Translations under genes and position numbers: made by a program
Shown here: piece by piece, positions 46,841-55,566 of the stretch
Position numbering within the stretch: position 1 is the first letter of the stretch
How the letters are laid out: each line of letters begins with the position of its first letter
The notes under the pieces: model-generated
Told to the model about the DNA's origin: nothing
The model's input: only the letters and a program-made list of their open reading frames with translations
Database searches by the model: none
DNA from: an uncultured Litoreibacter sp.
GTDB taxonomy: Bacteria > Pseudomonadota > Alphaproteobacteria > Rhodobacterales > Rhodobacteraceae
Length of the DNA: 64,000 nt
Assembly (NCBI GenBank): GCA_947492995.1
Contig: CANLOU010000001.1
Span: 877,001-941,000 of the forward strand
Direction: 5' to 3'

Positions 46841-48061
46841 ATGGCCAGAAGACTGGACGTCACGGACAGGATTGTCGCTGCGGACCTTTGTTCGGGATGC
46901 GGCGCCTGTGCTGCGGTGTTGCCCGACCATGCTGACATGGCCAGCTCTGAGGAAGGTTTCCTCCGACCCGTTTCGGATCGACTTTCACGAAAGGCTGCGC
47001 GGACTGTTCTCGCGCTTTGTCCCGGTGGTGGACAAGAAGGTGGGACATCAACCCCGTTCAGTCACCCGCTATGGGGCGGCTATTTTGGCGTGGCAAAGGG
47101 CTGGGCTGTGAATAGCAAGCTTCGGTTCTCTGGGGCGTCGGGCGGGGCCTTGTCGGCGGTCCTGGTCAACTTGCTGGAAAGTGGGAAGGTCGATGGCGTC
47201 GTTCAGGTATGTGCAGACCCTGATAACCCTTCCGGCAATCAGACGATTGTCAGCCGGGACAGATCAGATGTGCAGGCCTGTGCGACGTCGCGATACGCCC
47301 CGTCCGCCCCGCTGCTAGAAGTGCCTCGTCTTTTGGAGCTTGGCGGGGCTTACGCATTTGTTGGCAAGCCATGCGACGTGGCCGCACTGCGGAACTGGGA
47401 AAAGATTGATCGGAGAGTTGCGCAGGTTTTCCCAGCCAAGCTGTCGTTCTTTTGCGCCGGTGTCCCTTCATCAAGGGGTGCTGCCGCCATCCTGCAAAAG
47501 CTGGATGTCTCGGAGCGTGACGTGGCGAGTTTCAGGTATCGCGGGAATGGTTGGCCGGGGCGAGCAGAGGCAAAAACCCATGACGGGCAGAGCCGATTCA
47601 TGAGTTATGCAGAGAGTTGGGGCGATATTTTGTCCCGCCACGTGCAGCCCCGATGCAAAATTTGTGCAGACGGATCGGGGATGGCGGCGGATATTGCCTT
47701 TGGCGATGCTTGGCAGACGGATGCCGCCGGCTACCCGTTGTTTGAGGAGCAAGATGGCGAGAGCTTGATCCTTGCCCGCACAAAGCTTGGTCAGAGCCTG
47801 CTGGACGCGGCTACCGTGGGTGGTGAGCTGCAGACAGTCCCGATGGATATTGAGCAGGTTGCAGCCATGCAGCCCGGACAGGTCCGCCGCCGCACAGAGC
47901 TGCTTGGCCGACTTGTCGGGAGGATTATGGCCGGGATGCCTGTCCCGCGCTACCGAGCGATGGGTATTTGGGACTGCGCCCGCATGGTGTCGCCTTGGTC
48001 AACAGCGCGCGCCGCGCTTGGAATGGCGCGGCGGTGTATCATCCGACGGCAACAATCGTAA
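46841..48061 (+). CDS. FrhB-like (coenzyme F420 hydrogenase beta subunit family) iron-sulfur flavoprotein
   Basis: A 406-residue protein with N-terminal CSGCGAC (17-23), FSGASGGALSAVL (about 97-109) and C-terminal CKIC...ADIAFGDAW, all features of the FrhB/FdhB family. Members of this family are regularly encoded beside polysaccharide pyruvyl transferases in bacterial surface polysaccharide loci, where their reaction is not established. The usual second cluster of cysteines (CPG in ALCPGG) is partly retained. It lies 34 nt before the pyruvyl transferase gene. Confidence 0.8.
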   Translation: MARRLDVTDRIVAADLCSGCGACAAVLPDHADMASSEEGFLRPVSDRLSRKAARTVLALCPGGGQEGGTSTPFSHPLWGGYFGVAKGWAVNSKLRFSGASGGALSAVLVNLLESGKVDGVVQVCADPDNPSGNQTIVSRDRSDVQACATSRYAPSAPLLEVPRLLELGGAYAFVGKPCDVAALRNWEKIDRRVAQVFPAKLSFFCAGVPSSRGAAAILQKLDVSERDVASFRYRGNGWPGRAEAKTHDGQSRFMSYAESWGDILSRHVQPRCKICADGSGMAADIAFGDAWQTDAAGYPLFEEQDGESLILARTKLGQSLLDAATVGGELQTVPMDIEQVAAMQPGQVRRRTELLGRLVGRIMAGMPVPRYRAMGIWDCARMVSPWSTARAALGMARRCIIRRQQS

Positions 48062-48095
48062 CCATCCCTTAACCATGCTCAGGCCAAGCTGAGGG

Positions 48096-49307
48096 ATGAT
48101 AAACATTTGCTTCACCCTGCACGCGTCAAGTTCCACAAATTTGGGTGTCGGGGCTCTTACGGTTGCTCAGGTCGATTTGGTGCGCAGCATTTCGCGGCAG
48201 CTTGGGGTTCCCATTCACATGACGCTGCTGGATTGGAAGGATGCTGGCGCGGCCTGCGTTTGTGGCGATGACATAAGTATTGTTCGCCTTTCGGGCCGCG
48301 ACCTGCTCCATCCGGCGGGCGCGTGGGCGCATCTCAGACACGCTGATCTGGTGTTGGACATAGGGGCAGGTGACAGCTTTGCCGATACCTATGGTGGCAA
48401 AAGGCTACGCCGGATTTTCCTGCTGAAGATGTTGGCTCATTTGGCAAGGCGGCCATTGGTGCTGGCGCCCCAAACGTTAGGGCCATTCACCCACCCGCTG
48501 TCCCGGCTTCTTGCGAAGATCAGCATGACCCAGTCCGCTGCCATCTTTTCGCGGGACAAGGTGTCAGCGACACATCTGAAAGACATGGGTGTGAAGGCGC
48601 CTGTCGGGGTCGCGTCCGACGTGGCATTGAGATTGGAGGCGTCCACAGTCAAGCGGCGGTCCGCGCGACCAGCAGTGGGTATCAACGTCTCCGGGCTGCT
48701 GATGTCGGGGGGTTATTCCGCCACCAATCAGTTTGGGCTGAACTTGGACTACCCGTCCCTTGTCCGCGCGTTGATTGGGGCGTTCTTGGCGCACCCCGAT
48801 CAGCCAGATGTCCATCTGATCCCCCATGTTATCGCGCCCGATGCGCCGGTTGAGGACGATATGGCTGCGGCGTTGGCGCTGCATGAAGAGTTCCCGAAGA
48901 CGCGGGTTGCCCCTGCATTTGAAACGCCGAGCGCGGCAAAGGGTTACATCGCAAACATGGGGTTCTTTACCGGCGCGCGGATGCACGCGTGTATCGCGGC
49001 ATTGTCCAGCGGTGTTGCGGTTGTTCCGTTGGCCTATAGCCGAAAGTTTGCAGGCCTGTTTGGGGCGCTTGGATATGATTTCGTGGCTGATTGCCGAACG
49101 CATCAGCAGCTAGCGATTATTGAGATGATTATGTTGGGGTACGAAAATCGCGCGGAACTTGCAGCGCAGGCGACGACTGCGACTGAGTGTGGCGTGGCGC
49201 GATTGCAGCTGTATGACGAGGCGCTGAGTGCGCTTGTCTCAAAATTAGCGCATGCCAAGGAACAGCCTGCCACGCGCCGCGCGGCAGGCCTGATCGAAAG
49301 CGCCTAA
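48096..49307 (+). CDS. Polysaccharide pyruvyl transferase family protein
   Basis: A 403-residue member of the CsaB/WcaK family that transfers pyruvate from phosphoenolpyruvate to a sugar to make a ketal. Visible parts are the N-terminal NLGVGALT, DLVLDIGAGDSFADTYG (near 85), LAPQTLGPFTHP and a C-terminal TGARMHACIAALSSGVAVVPLAYSRKF segment that matches the conserved domain end. Pyruvylation would add negative charge to the polymer. It is paired with the FrhB-like gene. Confidence 0.87.
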   Translation: MINICFTLHASSSTNLGVGALTVAQVDLVRSISRQLGVPIHMTLLDWKDAGAACVCGDDISIVRLSGRDLLHPAGAWAHLRHADLVLDIGAGDSFADTYGGKRLRRIFLLKMLAHLARRPLVLAPQTLGPFTHPLSRLLAKISMTQSAAIFSRDKVSATHLKDMGVKAPVGVASDVALRLEASTVKRRSARPAVGINVSGLLMSGGYSATNQFGLNLDYPSLVRALIGAFLAHPDQPDVHLIPHVIAPDAPVEDDMAAALALHEEFPKTRVAPAFETPSAAKGYIANMGFFTGARMHACIAALSSGVAVVPLAYSRKFAGLFGALGYDFVADCRTHQQLAIIEMIMLGYENRAELAAQATTATECGVARLQLYDEALSALVSKLAHAKEQPATRRAAGLIESA

Positions 49308-49316
49308 GTCAAAAGG

Positions 49317-49577
49317 TCACCACAGCGCGACAATCGCGCCCGCCGACGTTCCCGTTGCCTGAACGGCTGATGCGCGAATGGGCAGCAGGCTGCCTGCCGG
49401 AACGCCTTCAAGGACAACGCTATCGCCATCAGCGAGCGTCACGCTGATGTCGCCTCCCTGCCCGATGTAAATGGCCCGTGTGACTTGCAGTAAATCTGAC
49501 GTGTCGTCGGGCGTGACTTGCGCCCCGCCTCGGGCTGGGGAGATTGGTGTGGTGGGGAAATTTGCAAACTTATCCAT
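49317..49577 (-). CDS. GTA/phage spike base protein (Rcc01079-like family)
   Basis: An 86-residue protein from the ATG at 49577 (AGGA 6 nt upstream). The pattern of PxRGGAQVTPDDTSDLLQVTRAIYIGQGGDISV followed by LEGVPAGSLLPIRASAVQATGTSAGAIVALW is that of the small spike-base family known from the Rhodobacter capsulatus gene transfer agent, where it forms head spikes that contact capsule. No other capsid genes are nearby, matching the known separate location of spike genes. Family recall is from memory, so a profile search would settle it. Confidence 0.68.
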   Translation of the reverse strand: MDKFANFPTTPISPARGGAQVTPDDTSDLLQVTRAIYIGQGGDISVTLADGDSVVLEGVPAGSLLPIRASAVQATGTSAGAIVALW

Positions 49578-49711
49578 GTGGGTCCTGCCATTCTTGAAAA
49601 GAAACGCGCAGATCAGCTTTGCCACCCTGCATACGGGGGTAGATCGCGCGTGCAGGGTTGTGTCATGCGAACCTTAACAATTTGGAACCGGACCGCGCGC
49701 AGCTAGGCGGC

Positions 49712-51574
49712 TTATTGCACCTTTTGGAAGCGGGGCTGGTAGCCGTCGATCCAACGTGAGACGACATCGCGCGCCGCGACGGCGTCGTTCGTCACAACAG
49801 CTTCGCGCAGGGCTTTCAAAGCACTCGCCATCTCGATCTCCGAGAGGCACTCTTCGCGCACACTGAAGATCTTTTCGTGTTTGGTCGTTGTTCGCCCTTC
49901 GCTGATCGTCAGCTCTTCGTGCATCTTTTCGCCGGGGCGCAGGCCGGTTGTGATGATCTCGATATCGCCCTCGGGGTTCAGATTGTTGCGGACAGAATAG
50001 CCAGCGGACTCGATGACCTGCTCGGCCAGCTTTCTAACTGAAACGGGTTTGCCCATATCAAGCACGAACACTTCCCCACCTTCCGCCAGGCTGCCAGCGG
50101 TCAGCACCAATTGTGCGGCTTCTTGTACGGTCATGAAGTAGCGCGTGACGTTGTTGTGGGTCAGCGTAACCGGGCCACCACGGGCGACCTGATCTTGAAA
50201 CAACGGCACAACAGAGCCAGACGACCCCAGGACGTTGCCGAAGCGCACAATGGAAAACACTGTGTCAGAGGTACGGCTTGCGTGATCCTGAACCAGCATT
50301 TCGGCGAATCTTTTCGAGGCACCCATGATGTTGGCGGGCCGAACGGCTTTATCTGTGGACACCAAAACGAAACGCCCGACACCGGCCTCGCGGGCTAGAG
50401 CGGCCAGATTGTGGGTGCCCAGCACATTGTTTGAAAGCCCGGCGACCGCGTTGCGTTCAACCATCGGCACATGCTTGTAAGCTGCCGCGTGGAAGATGAC
50501 CTCGACCTTGTTCTCCGCAAGAACGGCGCGGGTCAGCTCAGGCTCGCAAACGGACCCCAGAACAGGAACAAGACCAATGCCGTTGCGTTCTGCAACTTCG
50601 GCCAATTCCAGTTCAATGTCATACAACGCCAACTCGCTTTGCTCGAAAAGCAAGATTTTGCTTGGCTTGCACCGGATCAATTGGCGCGTAAGTTCTGACC
50701 CAATCGACCCTCCGGCGCCGGAGACCATGATTGTTTTGCCGGCATATTCGCCGCAGCCAATGTCAATGTTGCGCCGCAAGTCAGCGCGACCCAGGAAGAC
50801 GTCATGCGCGACGCCCAGCGGATCTTTCATACGCTCTTGGCCAACCATCTGCGCAAAGGATGGCAGGATACGCACGTCGATATGCGATCTTTCCAACCTA
50901 CGCTCAATCTTGGCGACGGCCTGACGAGACGCGGACGGCATCGCGATGACAACGCGATCGGGTTTGGTTTCAGACAGCGCTTCGTCCAATCGGCCGCCGT
51001 GGTAGACTGGGAGGCCCGAAATGATCTGGTCTTTCAAAGCGATATTGTCGTCCACAAACCCAACCGGGATGATGTCGGGATGGGATTTCAGCGCGCTGGC
51101 AAGCTGCATACCAGTTTTACCCGCGCCGTAGATCAGGACAGAGCTTACATGGCCGCTGCTGCGATACGCAGCCAACAACACTTCAAGCATCAGCAGGCGG
51201 CTGCCAGAGCAAAGCAGGAAAAATGCGATTGCGAATGTAAGATGGAACCGGGTGGGCATCCAGATGCCCGCCAAGCTGGCCAATGTCAGCGACGCCAGCC
51301 CCATCAAGCCTGAGAAAAGAACGATCTTGCCAACCGCGCTGCGGTCGAATGATTTCAGCCGGATGCGAAAAATGCCAAGCGCCATAGACGCGCCAGCGGC
51401 AAGCATCATCAGCATGGCGCAGAACGCCCATTCGCTGGCAAACCAATCAAAAACGCGGACTTGACCGAACTGTAGAAGAATCGCTGCAAGCAGCGCAACA
51501 GGCACAAGCCCTACGTCAATCGCGAACAATGTGGCGCGCTTCTGCGTCCGCGTTAAATTGAGCAGTCTATTCAT
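49712..51574 (-). CDS. Membrane NDP-sugar 4,6-dehydratase/epimerase (PglF/WbpM/CapD family)
   Basis: A 620-residue protein with four N-terminal membrane helices (about 15-125), a CoA-binding-like Rossmann domain (about 140-250; VLIYGAGKTGMQLA) and a C-terminal SDR dehydratase domain with MVSGAGGSIGSELTRQL (about 283-299) and a VSTDKAVRPANIMGASKR active site. It dehydrates UDP-GlcNAc-type sugars to 4-keto-6-deoxy intermediates, feeding synthesis of di-deoxy-amino sugars. It reads toward the spike-base gene; 86 nt follow its stop. Confidence 0.9.
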   Translation of the reverse strand: MNRLLNLTRTQKRATLFAIDVGLVPVALLAAILLQFGQVRVFDWFASEWAFCAMLMMLAAGASMALGIFRIRLKSFDRSAVGKIVLFSGLMGLASLTLASLAGIWMPTRFHLTFAIAFFLLCSGSRLLMLEVLLAAYRSSGHVSSVLIYGAGKTGMQLASALKSHPDIIPVGFVDDNIALKDQIISGLPVYHGGRLDEALSETKPDRVVIAMPSASRQAVAKIERRLERSHIDVRILPSFAQMVGQERMKDPLGVAHDVFLGRADLRRNIDIGCGEYAGKTIMVSGAGGSIGSELTRQLIRCKPSKILLFEQSELALYDIELELAEVAERNGIGLVPVLGSVCEPELTRAVLAENKVEVIFHAAAYKHVPMVERNAVAGLSNNVLGTHNLAALAREAGVGRFVLVSTDKAVRPANIMGASKRFAEMLVQDHASRTSDTVFSIVRFGNVLGSSGSVVPLFQDQVARGGPVTLTHNNVTRYFMTVQEAAQLVLTAGSLAEGGEVFVLDMGKPVSVRKLAEQVIESAGYSVRNNLNPEGDIEIITTGLRPGEKMHEELTISEGRTTTKHEKIFSVREECLSEIEMASALKALREAVVTNDAVAARDVVSRWIDGYQPRFQKVQ

Positions 51575-51763
51575 TACCTATCAATTTCCCCAGCCGGACC
51601 ATCTAGTCCGCAAGGCAGCTTATGCTGCTTTGCAGCAATTTTCCAGCACAGCTACCGAAAATATCCGTTTGCGCGATTAGTCGCCGAATGGCGCGACTCA
51701 CTCATTACTCTTAAGACGCGGAAGATACAGCAAAACATGGCGATTGACAAAAGAAGCGCCGTA

Positions 51764-52390
51764 TCACGGCTTGTTTCGTTTTTTGGATGACAACTGTTTG
51801 AGCGTTGACCAAATGATCCAATAGTCCAAACAGGGGCGGTAGCGGCGCTGGTACATCAAATCCAGTTTGGCCTTTGCGGGAATGCAAATGTTGCAATACG
51901 TGGCGTCCGTTTCTTCGGGCGTTTTGCAATTTGCCAGCAGTTCGGCTTCCCGCCTGTGGTACACGAGCGTCGCCAGGCCAGTCAGCCCAGGTCTGCTTTG
52001 CAGAACCTCGGCATAGAGGTCCGGAAATTTTTCAACATATTCTCTAAGCGGCGGGCGTGGCCCGACGAAGCTGATGTCACCCTTGATGAGATTCCAAACC
52101 TGAGGAAGCTCATCAAGCCTGTATTTGCGCAGCTTCGCCCCAAGTGGCGTTATGCGTTGCGACTTGTCCCCGCCTGTCACACCGGCATCCTGAGAGGCGG
52201 ATACAGTCATCGTTCGGAATTTCAGCAGCCCAAAGGACTGATCGGGCGTTTTCATCCGTTCCGCGACATAGAGGATCGGGCCATCGCCTTCGCGCCAAAT
52301 CTGGTAGCAGACCCACAAGATGTAGGGCGACACCAAAACAGCCACACCCACGGCGCACACGACATCAAAGAGACGTTTGCCCAAAGTCAT
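51764..52390 (-). CDS. Second initiating phosphoglycosyl transferase (PglC/WcaJ core)
   Basis: A 208-residue monotopic phosphoglycosyl transferase with one re-entrant membrane helix (about 8-28), LLKFRTM, YRLDELPQVWNLIKGDISFVGP and RPGLTGLA. It starts a repeat unit on undecaprenyl phosphate. It is the second such enzyme in the locus, next to the PglF-like dehydratase, so the two may start a different glycan using a diacetylated or deoxy amino sugar. The C-terminus has an extended basic tail (SSKKRNKP). Confidence 0.88.
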   Translation of the reverse strand: MTLGKRLFDVVCAVGVAVLVSPYILWVCYQIWREGDGPILYVAERMKTPDQSFGLLKFRTMTVSASQDAGVTGGDKSQRITPLGAKLRKYRLDELPQVWNLIKGDISFVGPRPPLREYVEKFPDLYAEVLQSRPGLTGLATLVYHRREAELLANCKTPEETDATYCNICIPAKAKLDLMYQRRYRPCLDYWIIWSTLKQLSSKKRNKP

Positions 52391-52861
52391 CTAAGCGCGG
52401 TGATACGGCGCGCCGGCAAGAATGGATGCGGCACGGTAAAGTTGTTCTGCCAGCATGACGCGGGCCAGCATGTGGGGCCACACCATCTTGCCAAACGACA
52501 AAAGCTGGTCGGCATCATCCCGCAGCGCAGGGTCAATTCCGTCAGCGCCCCCGATGATGAACGTGACGTCCTGCCGTCCGGCGTCGCGCCACTTCGCAAG
52601 CATCGCAGCAAAATCCGGACTGTTGAGCGTCTTGCCGCGTTCATCAAGGCCGCAGACCAGCGCACCTTTCGGCACGGAGCGGCGCAAGAGGTCAGCCTCA
52701 GCAGACTGGCCGCCGCCCTTCTTGTCCTCAACCTCAACAATTTTGGCGGGTCCAAGCCCCAGGCCACGACCAGTGCGATCAAACCTCGTAAGGTAATCCT
52801 CGATAAGCGTGTGTTCTGGCCCGGACCGCAGTCGGCCCACTGCGCAGACCTGCACGCGCAT
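52391..52861 (-). CDS. rlmH: 23S rRNA pseudouridine-1915 N3-methyltransferase
   Basis: A 156-residue SPOUT methyltransferase. Family features are the glycine-rich GGADGIDPALRDDADQLLSFGKMVWPHMLARVMLAEQLYRA block, with the deep-knot SAM site and the PYHRA ending. The start (MRVQVCAVG) overlaps the rsfS stop by 1 nt (TGATG); a longer upstream reading is rejected. Coupling of rsfS with rlmH is common in bacteria. Confidence 0.94.
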   Translation of the reverse strand: MRVQVCAVGRLRSGPEHTLIEDYLTRFDRTGRGLGLGPAKIVEVEDKKGGGQSAEADLLRRSVPKGALVCGLDERGKTLNSPDFAAMLAKWRDAGRQDVTFIIGGADGIDPALRDDADQLLSFGKMVWPHMLARVMLAEQLYRAASILAGAPYHRA

Positions 52862-53211
52862 CAGCTGTTGGTTGCGTCTGCGTCGGCGGCGCCGGGCATC
52901 CACATTTTTTCAAGCTGGTAGAATTCCCGCACCTCGGGTCTGAAGATGTGAACGACGACGTCGCCGGTGTCCAAGAGCACCCAATCGCCAGCCCCTTTGC
53001 CCTCGATCTTGGCAAAGCGGTCAAAGTCTTGTTTCAGCTTTGACGACAGCTTTTCAGCCAGTGAGGTAACCTGCCGGGTCGAGCGACCAGAACAAATAAC
53101 CATGTAGTCGGCAATTTCGGAGCGACCGCGCAAATCAATCTGCACGACCTCTTCGGCCTTGTCTTCGTCAAGTGAGGTGAGGATCCAAGACAACAGCTCT
53201 TCGCTGGTCAA
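52861..53211 (-). CDS. rsfS: Ribosomal silencing factor RsfS
   Basis: A protein of at least 116 residues that binds uL14 and blocks subunit joining in slow growth. The region DKAEEVVQIDLRGRSEIADYMVICSGRSTRQV and GAGDWVLLDTGDVVVHIFRPEVREFYQLEKMW is diagnostic. The start is uncertain: TTG at 53211 has no ribosome-binding site, whereas an in-frame CTG at 53259 has a perfect GGAGG 8 nt upstream and would add 16 residues. No in-frame ATG or GTG occurs before the upstream stop. Confidence 0.9.
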   Translation of the reverse strand: MTSEELLSWILTSLDEDKAEEVVQIDLRGRSEIADYMVICSGRSTRQVTSLAEKLSSKLKQDFDRFAKIEGKGAGDWVLLDTGDVVVHIFRPEVREFYQLEKMWMPGAADADATNS

Positions 53212-53358
53212 GGTCGGTTTCGCGGCGTCAGCTGCGCCTGCGTCGATGTGTTGAGACAGCGCTCAAACCTCCGTAAAAATTGCGCCGCCAAAGCCCCGGC
53301 GCTGGGATTCTTATCTCAAGATAGCATCGCAACGGCCGCTTCTCAACGGCCCAAGACG

Positions 53359-53895
53359 TCAGGTCAGCGTCAGCGTGCCAAAAATGCGGTCTTGATGCTC
53401 GGCAAGGTATATCCGCAGCCATGCTGTAAACGCATCAGGGGTTTGGGTGACCTCTTTCAGCAGATCGAACGCGCTGATCCAACGCGTTGCCATTGCCTCA
53501 TCCGGATTAGGTTGAATTTTCAGGTTGGCTGGCGCCTCGGCGCGGAACATGTCGACCAATTCATGCTCGATCAGGCCGCCACCGACATCAGCGCGGTATT
53601 CAACCTGACCCCGAAATTCGGGGGTGAGGCCCGTAATGCCCAGTTCGTCATCCAGACGGCGAATGGAGCAATTTTCCGGGGTTTCATCCCAATTGGGGTG
53701 TGTACAGCACGTGTTCGCCCACAGGCCGGGCGTGTGGTATTTGCTCATGGCGCGTTGCTGGATCAGGACCTGGTCGCCGCGCATGACAAAGACTGAAACC
53801 GCCTTGTGGCGCAGGCCCCTTTTGTGGACATCCAGTTTTTCGACGGGAACAAGCGTTCCATCTACCCAGGCGGGGATCAATGCAGGGTCTGACAT
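53359..53895 (-). CDS. idi: Isopentenyl-diphosphate delta-isomerase (type I)
   Basis: A 178-residue Nudix-fold isomerase interconverting IPP and DMAPP. The catalytic cysteine is in WANTCCTHP (about 59-67) and the glutamate in a VEYRADVGGGLIEHELVDMF segment. In phototrophic Rhodobacteraceae the gene often lies near the photosynthesis cluster and supplies isoprenoids for carotenoids and the phytyl tail of bacteriochlorophyll. Confidence 0.93.
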   Translation of the reverse strand: MSDPALIPAWVDGTLVPVEKLDVHKRGLRHKAVSVFVMRGDQVLIQQRAMSKYHTPGLWANTCCTHPNWDETPENCSIRRLDDELGITGLTPEFRGQVEYRADVGGGLIEHELVDMFRAEAPANLKIQPNPDEAMATRWISAFDLLKEVTQTPDAFTAWLRIYLAEHQDRIFGTLTLT

Positions 53896-54060
53896 ATGCA
53901 GAATTCTCGTCTCATTACTGGTCTCAAAAGCCTATAGAGCGAAATCTGGGGAGGCCGAAACAACAAATTGGTGTCACTTTCCAGTCAATTAGCCCAATTT
54001 GTCTTTACCCTCACGCCAAGTGCACTAACTTTGCGGGGACCTATCTGAGGAGAGAATCGA

Positions 54061-54513
54061 ATGAAATTCCTATCTGTAGCCACACTTGGCCTGTCGCTGA
54101 TGGCGGCACCGGCATTCGCTGACGGACACGCAACCGGCGACGCTGCGGAAGGCGAAGACGTCTTCAAGAAGTGCAAATCGTGCCACATGATCGTTGCTGA
54201 CGACGAGACTGTGATCCAAAAGGGCGGCAAGACTGGCCCGAACCTCTACGGAGTTTTCCAGCGCGTGCCGGGGTCTGTTGATGGCTTCAGATATGGCGAC
54301 TCGATTGTCGCTGCAGGCGAGACAGAGGCTATGGCTGACGGTTGGAACGAAGAGCAGTTCGTATCCTACGTCGCAGACCCACGCAAATGGCTCCGGGAAA
54401 TTCTGGACGACTCGAAAGCGAAATCCAAAATGTCGTTCAAGCTGAGAGACGAAGAAGATGCAGCCAACGTATGGGCTTATCTTGTTTCGGTCGGCCCAGC
54501 ACCTGCAGAATAA
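54061..54513 (+). CDS. Class I c-type cytochrome (c2/c551-like)
   Basis: A 150-residue periplasmic cytochrome with a signal peptide (1-20, ending AFA) and one haem site, CKSCH (residues 38-42). The distal methionine ligand is likely in KSKMSFKL (near 123-130). It has an aspartate-rich surface and the TGPNLYGVFQR segment typical of cytochrome c2. Position next to idi and the ppsR/bch genes suggests a soluble electron donor to the photosynthetic reaction centre or a terminal oxidase. AGGAGAG precedes ATG. Confidence 0.88.
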   Translation: MKFLSVATLGLSLMAAPAFADGHATGDAAEGEDVFKKCKSCHMIVADDETVIQKGGKTGPNLYGVFQRVPGSVDGFRYGDSIVAAGETEAMADGWNEEQFVSYVADPRKWLREILDDSKAKSKMSFKLRDEEDAANVWAYLVSVGPAPAE

Positions 54514-54537
54514 GAAAACGCTGACCTAATAGCATTT

Positions 54538-54572
54538 AAAGAAGCGGTCCACCGAGTGTGGGCCGCTTCTTT
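54538..54572. terminator. Bidirectional hairpin terminator between the cytochrome and cobalamin-domain genes
   Basis: AAAGAAGCGG-TCCAC pairs with GTGGG-CCGCTTCTTT through 15 base pairs (one G-T wobble) around loop CGAGT. It has A-run and T-run flanks, so it can end transcription from both convergent genes; the leftward gene stop codon lies right at its edge. Confidence 0.85.
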
Positions 54573-55398
54573 ATGGGGATGACTCATCCCAAAGTTCATC
54601 CAGCGCTTCTTTGGCTTGGTCAAACCCAGCGTGCAAAGCGTCGACACCCATCAGCCTGACCGTGTCGCGGCACTTCTCAACAATGTGCCCGCTGACCATT
54701 ATCTGAGCACCGGGCGCGCAAAGGCGGATCGCAACAACCAGTTTAGCCAACGGAGCAAGCGCATGCTCACCGGCAGCAGACAGGCCGATAATTCGAGGGC
54801 TTGTTCTGCTGATGACTTCAATTAAGGCGTCGTGGCTGTCGAGAAGCTGTAGATCAATCGACCACCCCTCATTCTCAAGCAGATCGGCTGCCATCTTGAT
54901 GCCCAGTTGGTGGGTTTCCCCCGGCACGGCAGCGAAGAGGGCGGACTTGGTAGGCGCGGGTGCCGCGTCTTTCAGAAATATCGGGCGCAAACCGCGCATG
55001 ATGGCGTAGATGCGGCCAGAGCCAGCGATGACCTGAGCGAAGGAAACGGTGTCCTGTTCCCACCACTCTCCCAACCTGCGGGCTGCGCCGCCGAGGTATG
55101 TCAGGTAAAGAGTTTTGATTGAAGTTCCCGATGCACGTTCAGCGCTTACCAATTTGGCCGCCTGCTGTGTATCAGGCGAGATCAACGCCTGTGCCAGGTC
55201 TTCGATTTGCTCATCTGTGATTTCGGTGACGTGCCCAGCGTCATTGTCAAAATGCTCTGACAAGCGAACCAGAACCTCCCGTGCAAGCGACACGACGACA
55301 TCCTCGGGAAGGCTCCGCTTTAGATCGCGGATCTCCGAAAAAGACTGTTCATATACATCCTGCCTAAACAGGTTGCTGCTGTTGTCTGAAGACGACAT
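54571..55398 (-). CDS. PpaA/AerR-like regulator with cobalamin-binding-type domain (paralogue)
   Basis: A 275-residue soluble protein with an N-terminal helical region (about 30-140; LGEWWEQDTVSFAQVIAGSGR is like the B12 cap domain) and a C-terminal Rossmann-like B12-binding or SCHIC domain. The potential cobalt ligand histidine occurs in GETHQLGIKMA (about 168) where DxHxxG is expected, and GGH-like SGHIVEK lies near the end. It resembles PpaA encoded at 56967. It probably senses light or redox state through cobalamin or haem and acts on PpsR. No DNA-binding domain is visible. Confidence 0.72.
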   Translation of the reverse strand: MSSSDNSSNLFRQDVYEQSFSEIRDLKRSLPEDVVVSLAREVLVRLSEHFDNDAGHVTEITDEQIEDLAQALISPDTQQAAKLVSAERASGTSIKTLYLTYLGGAARRLGEWWEQDTVSFAQVIAGSGRIYAIMRGLRPIFLKDAAPAPTKSALFAAVPGETHQLGIKMAADLLENEGWSIDLQLLDSHDALIEVISRTSPRIIGLSAAGEHALAPLAKLVVAIRLCAPGAQIMVSGHIVEKCRDTVRLMGVDALHAGFDQAKEALDELWDESSP

Positions 55399-55566
55399 TG
55401 TCCCTCTTTTCGGGCCGGCTACTGCCCTAAATTCTCAATGATATGAGAGGTCGTAGAGGTGATGTTAGCGCCAATACTCTGTAAGGCAAGGTTTACAGAA
55501 ACGGGGCTGCCCGCAATTGCTGATCCGTTTCAACGTCTCACAAGCCTAAATAGCAGGGAAATCGGA

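Noticed and set aside
49265-49289. GCCTGCC...GGCAGGC hairpin at the end of the pyruvyl transferase gene
   Set aside because: It lies inside the coding sequence and has no T-run, so it was not called a terminator.
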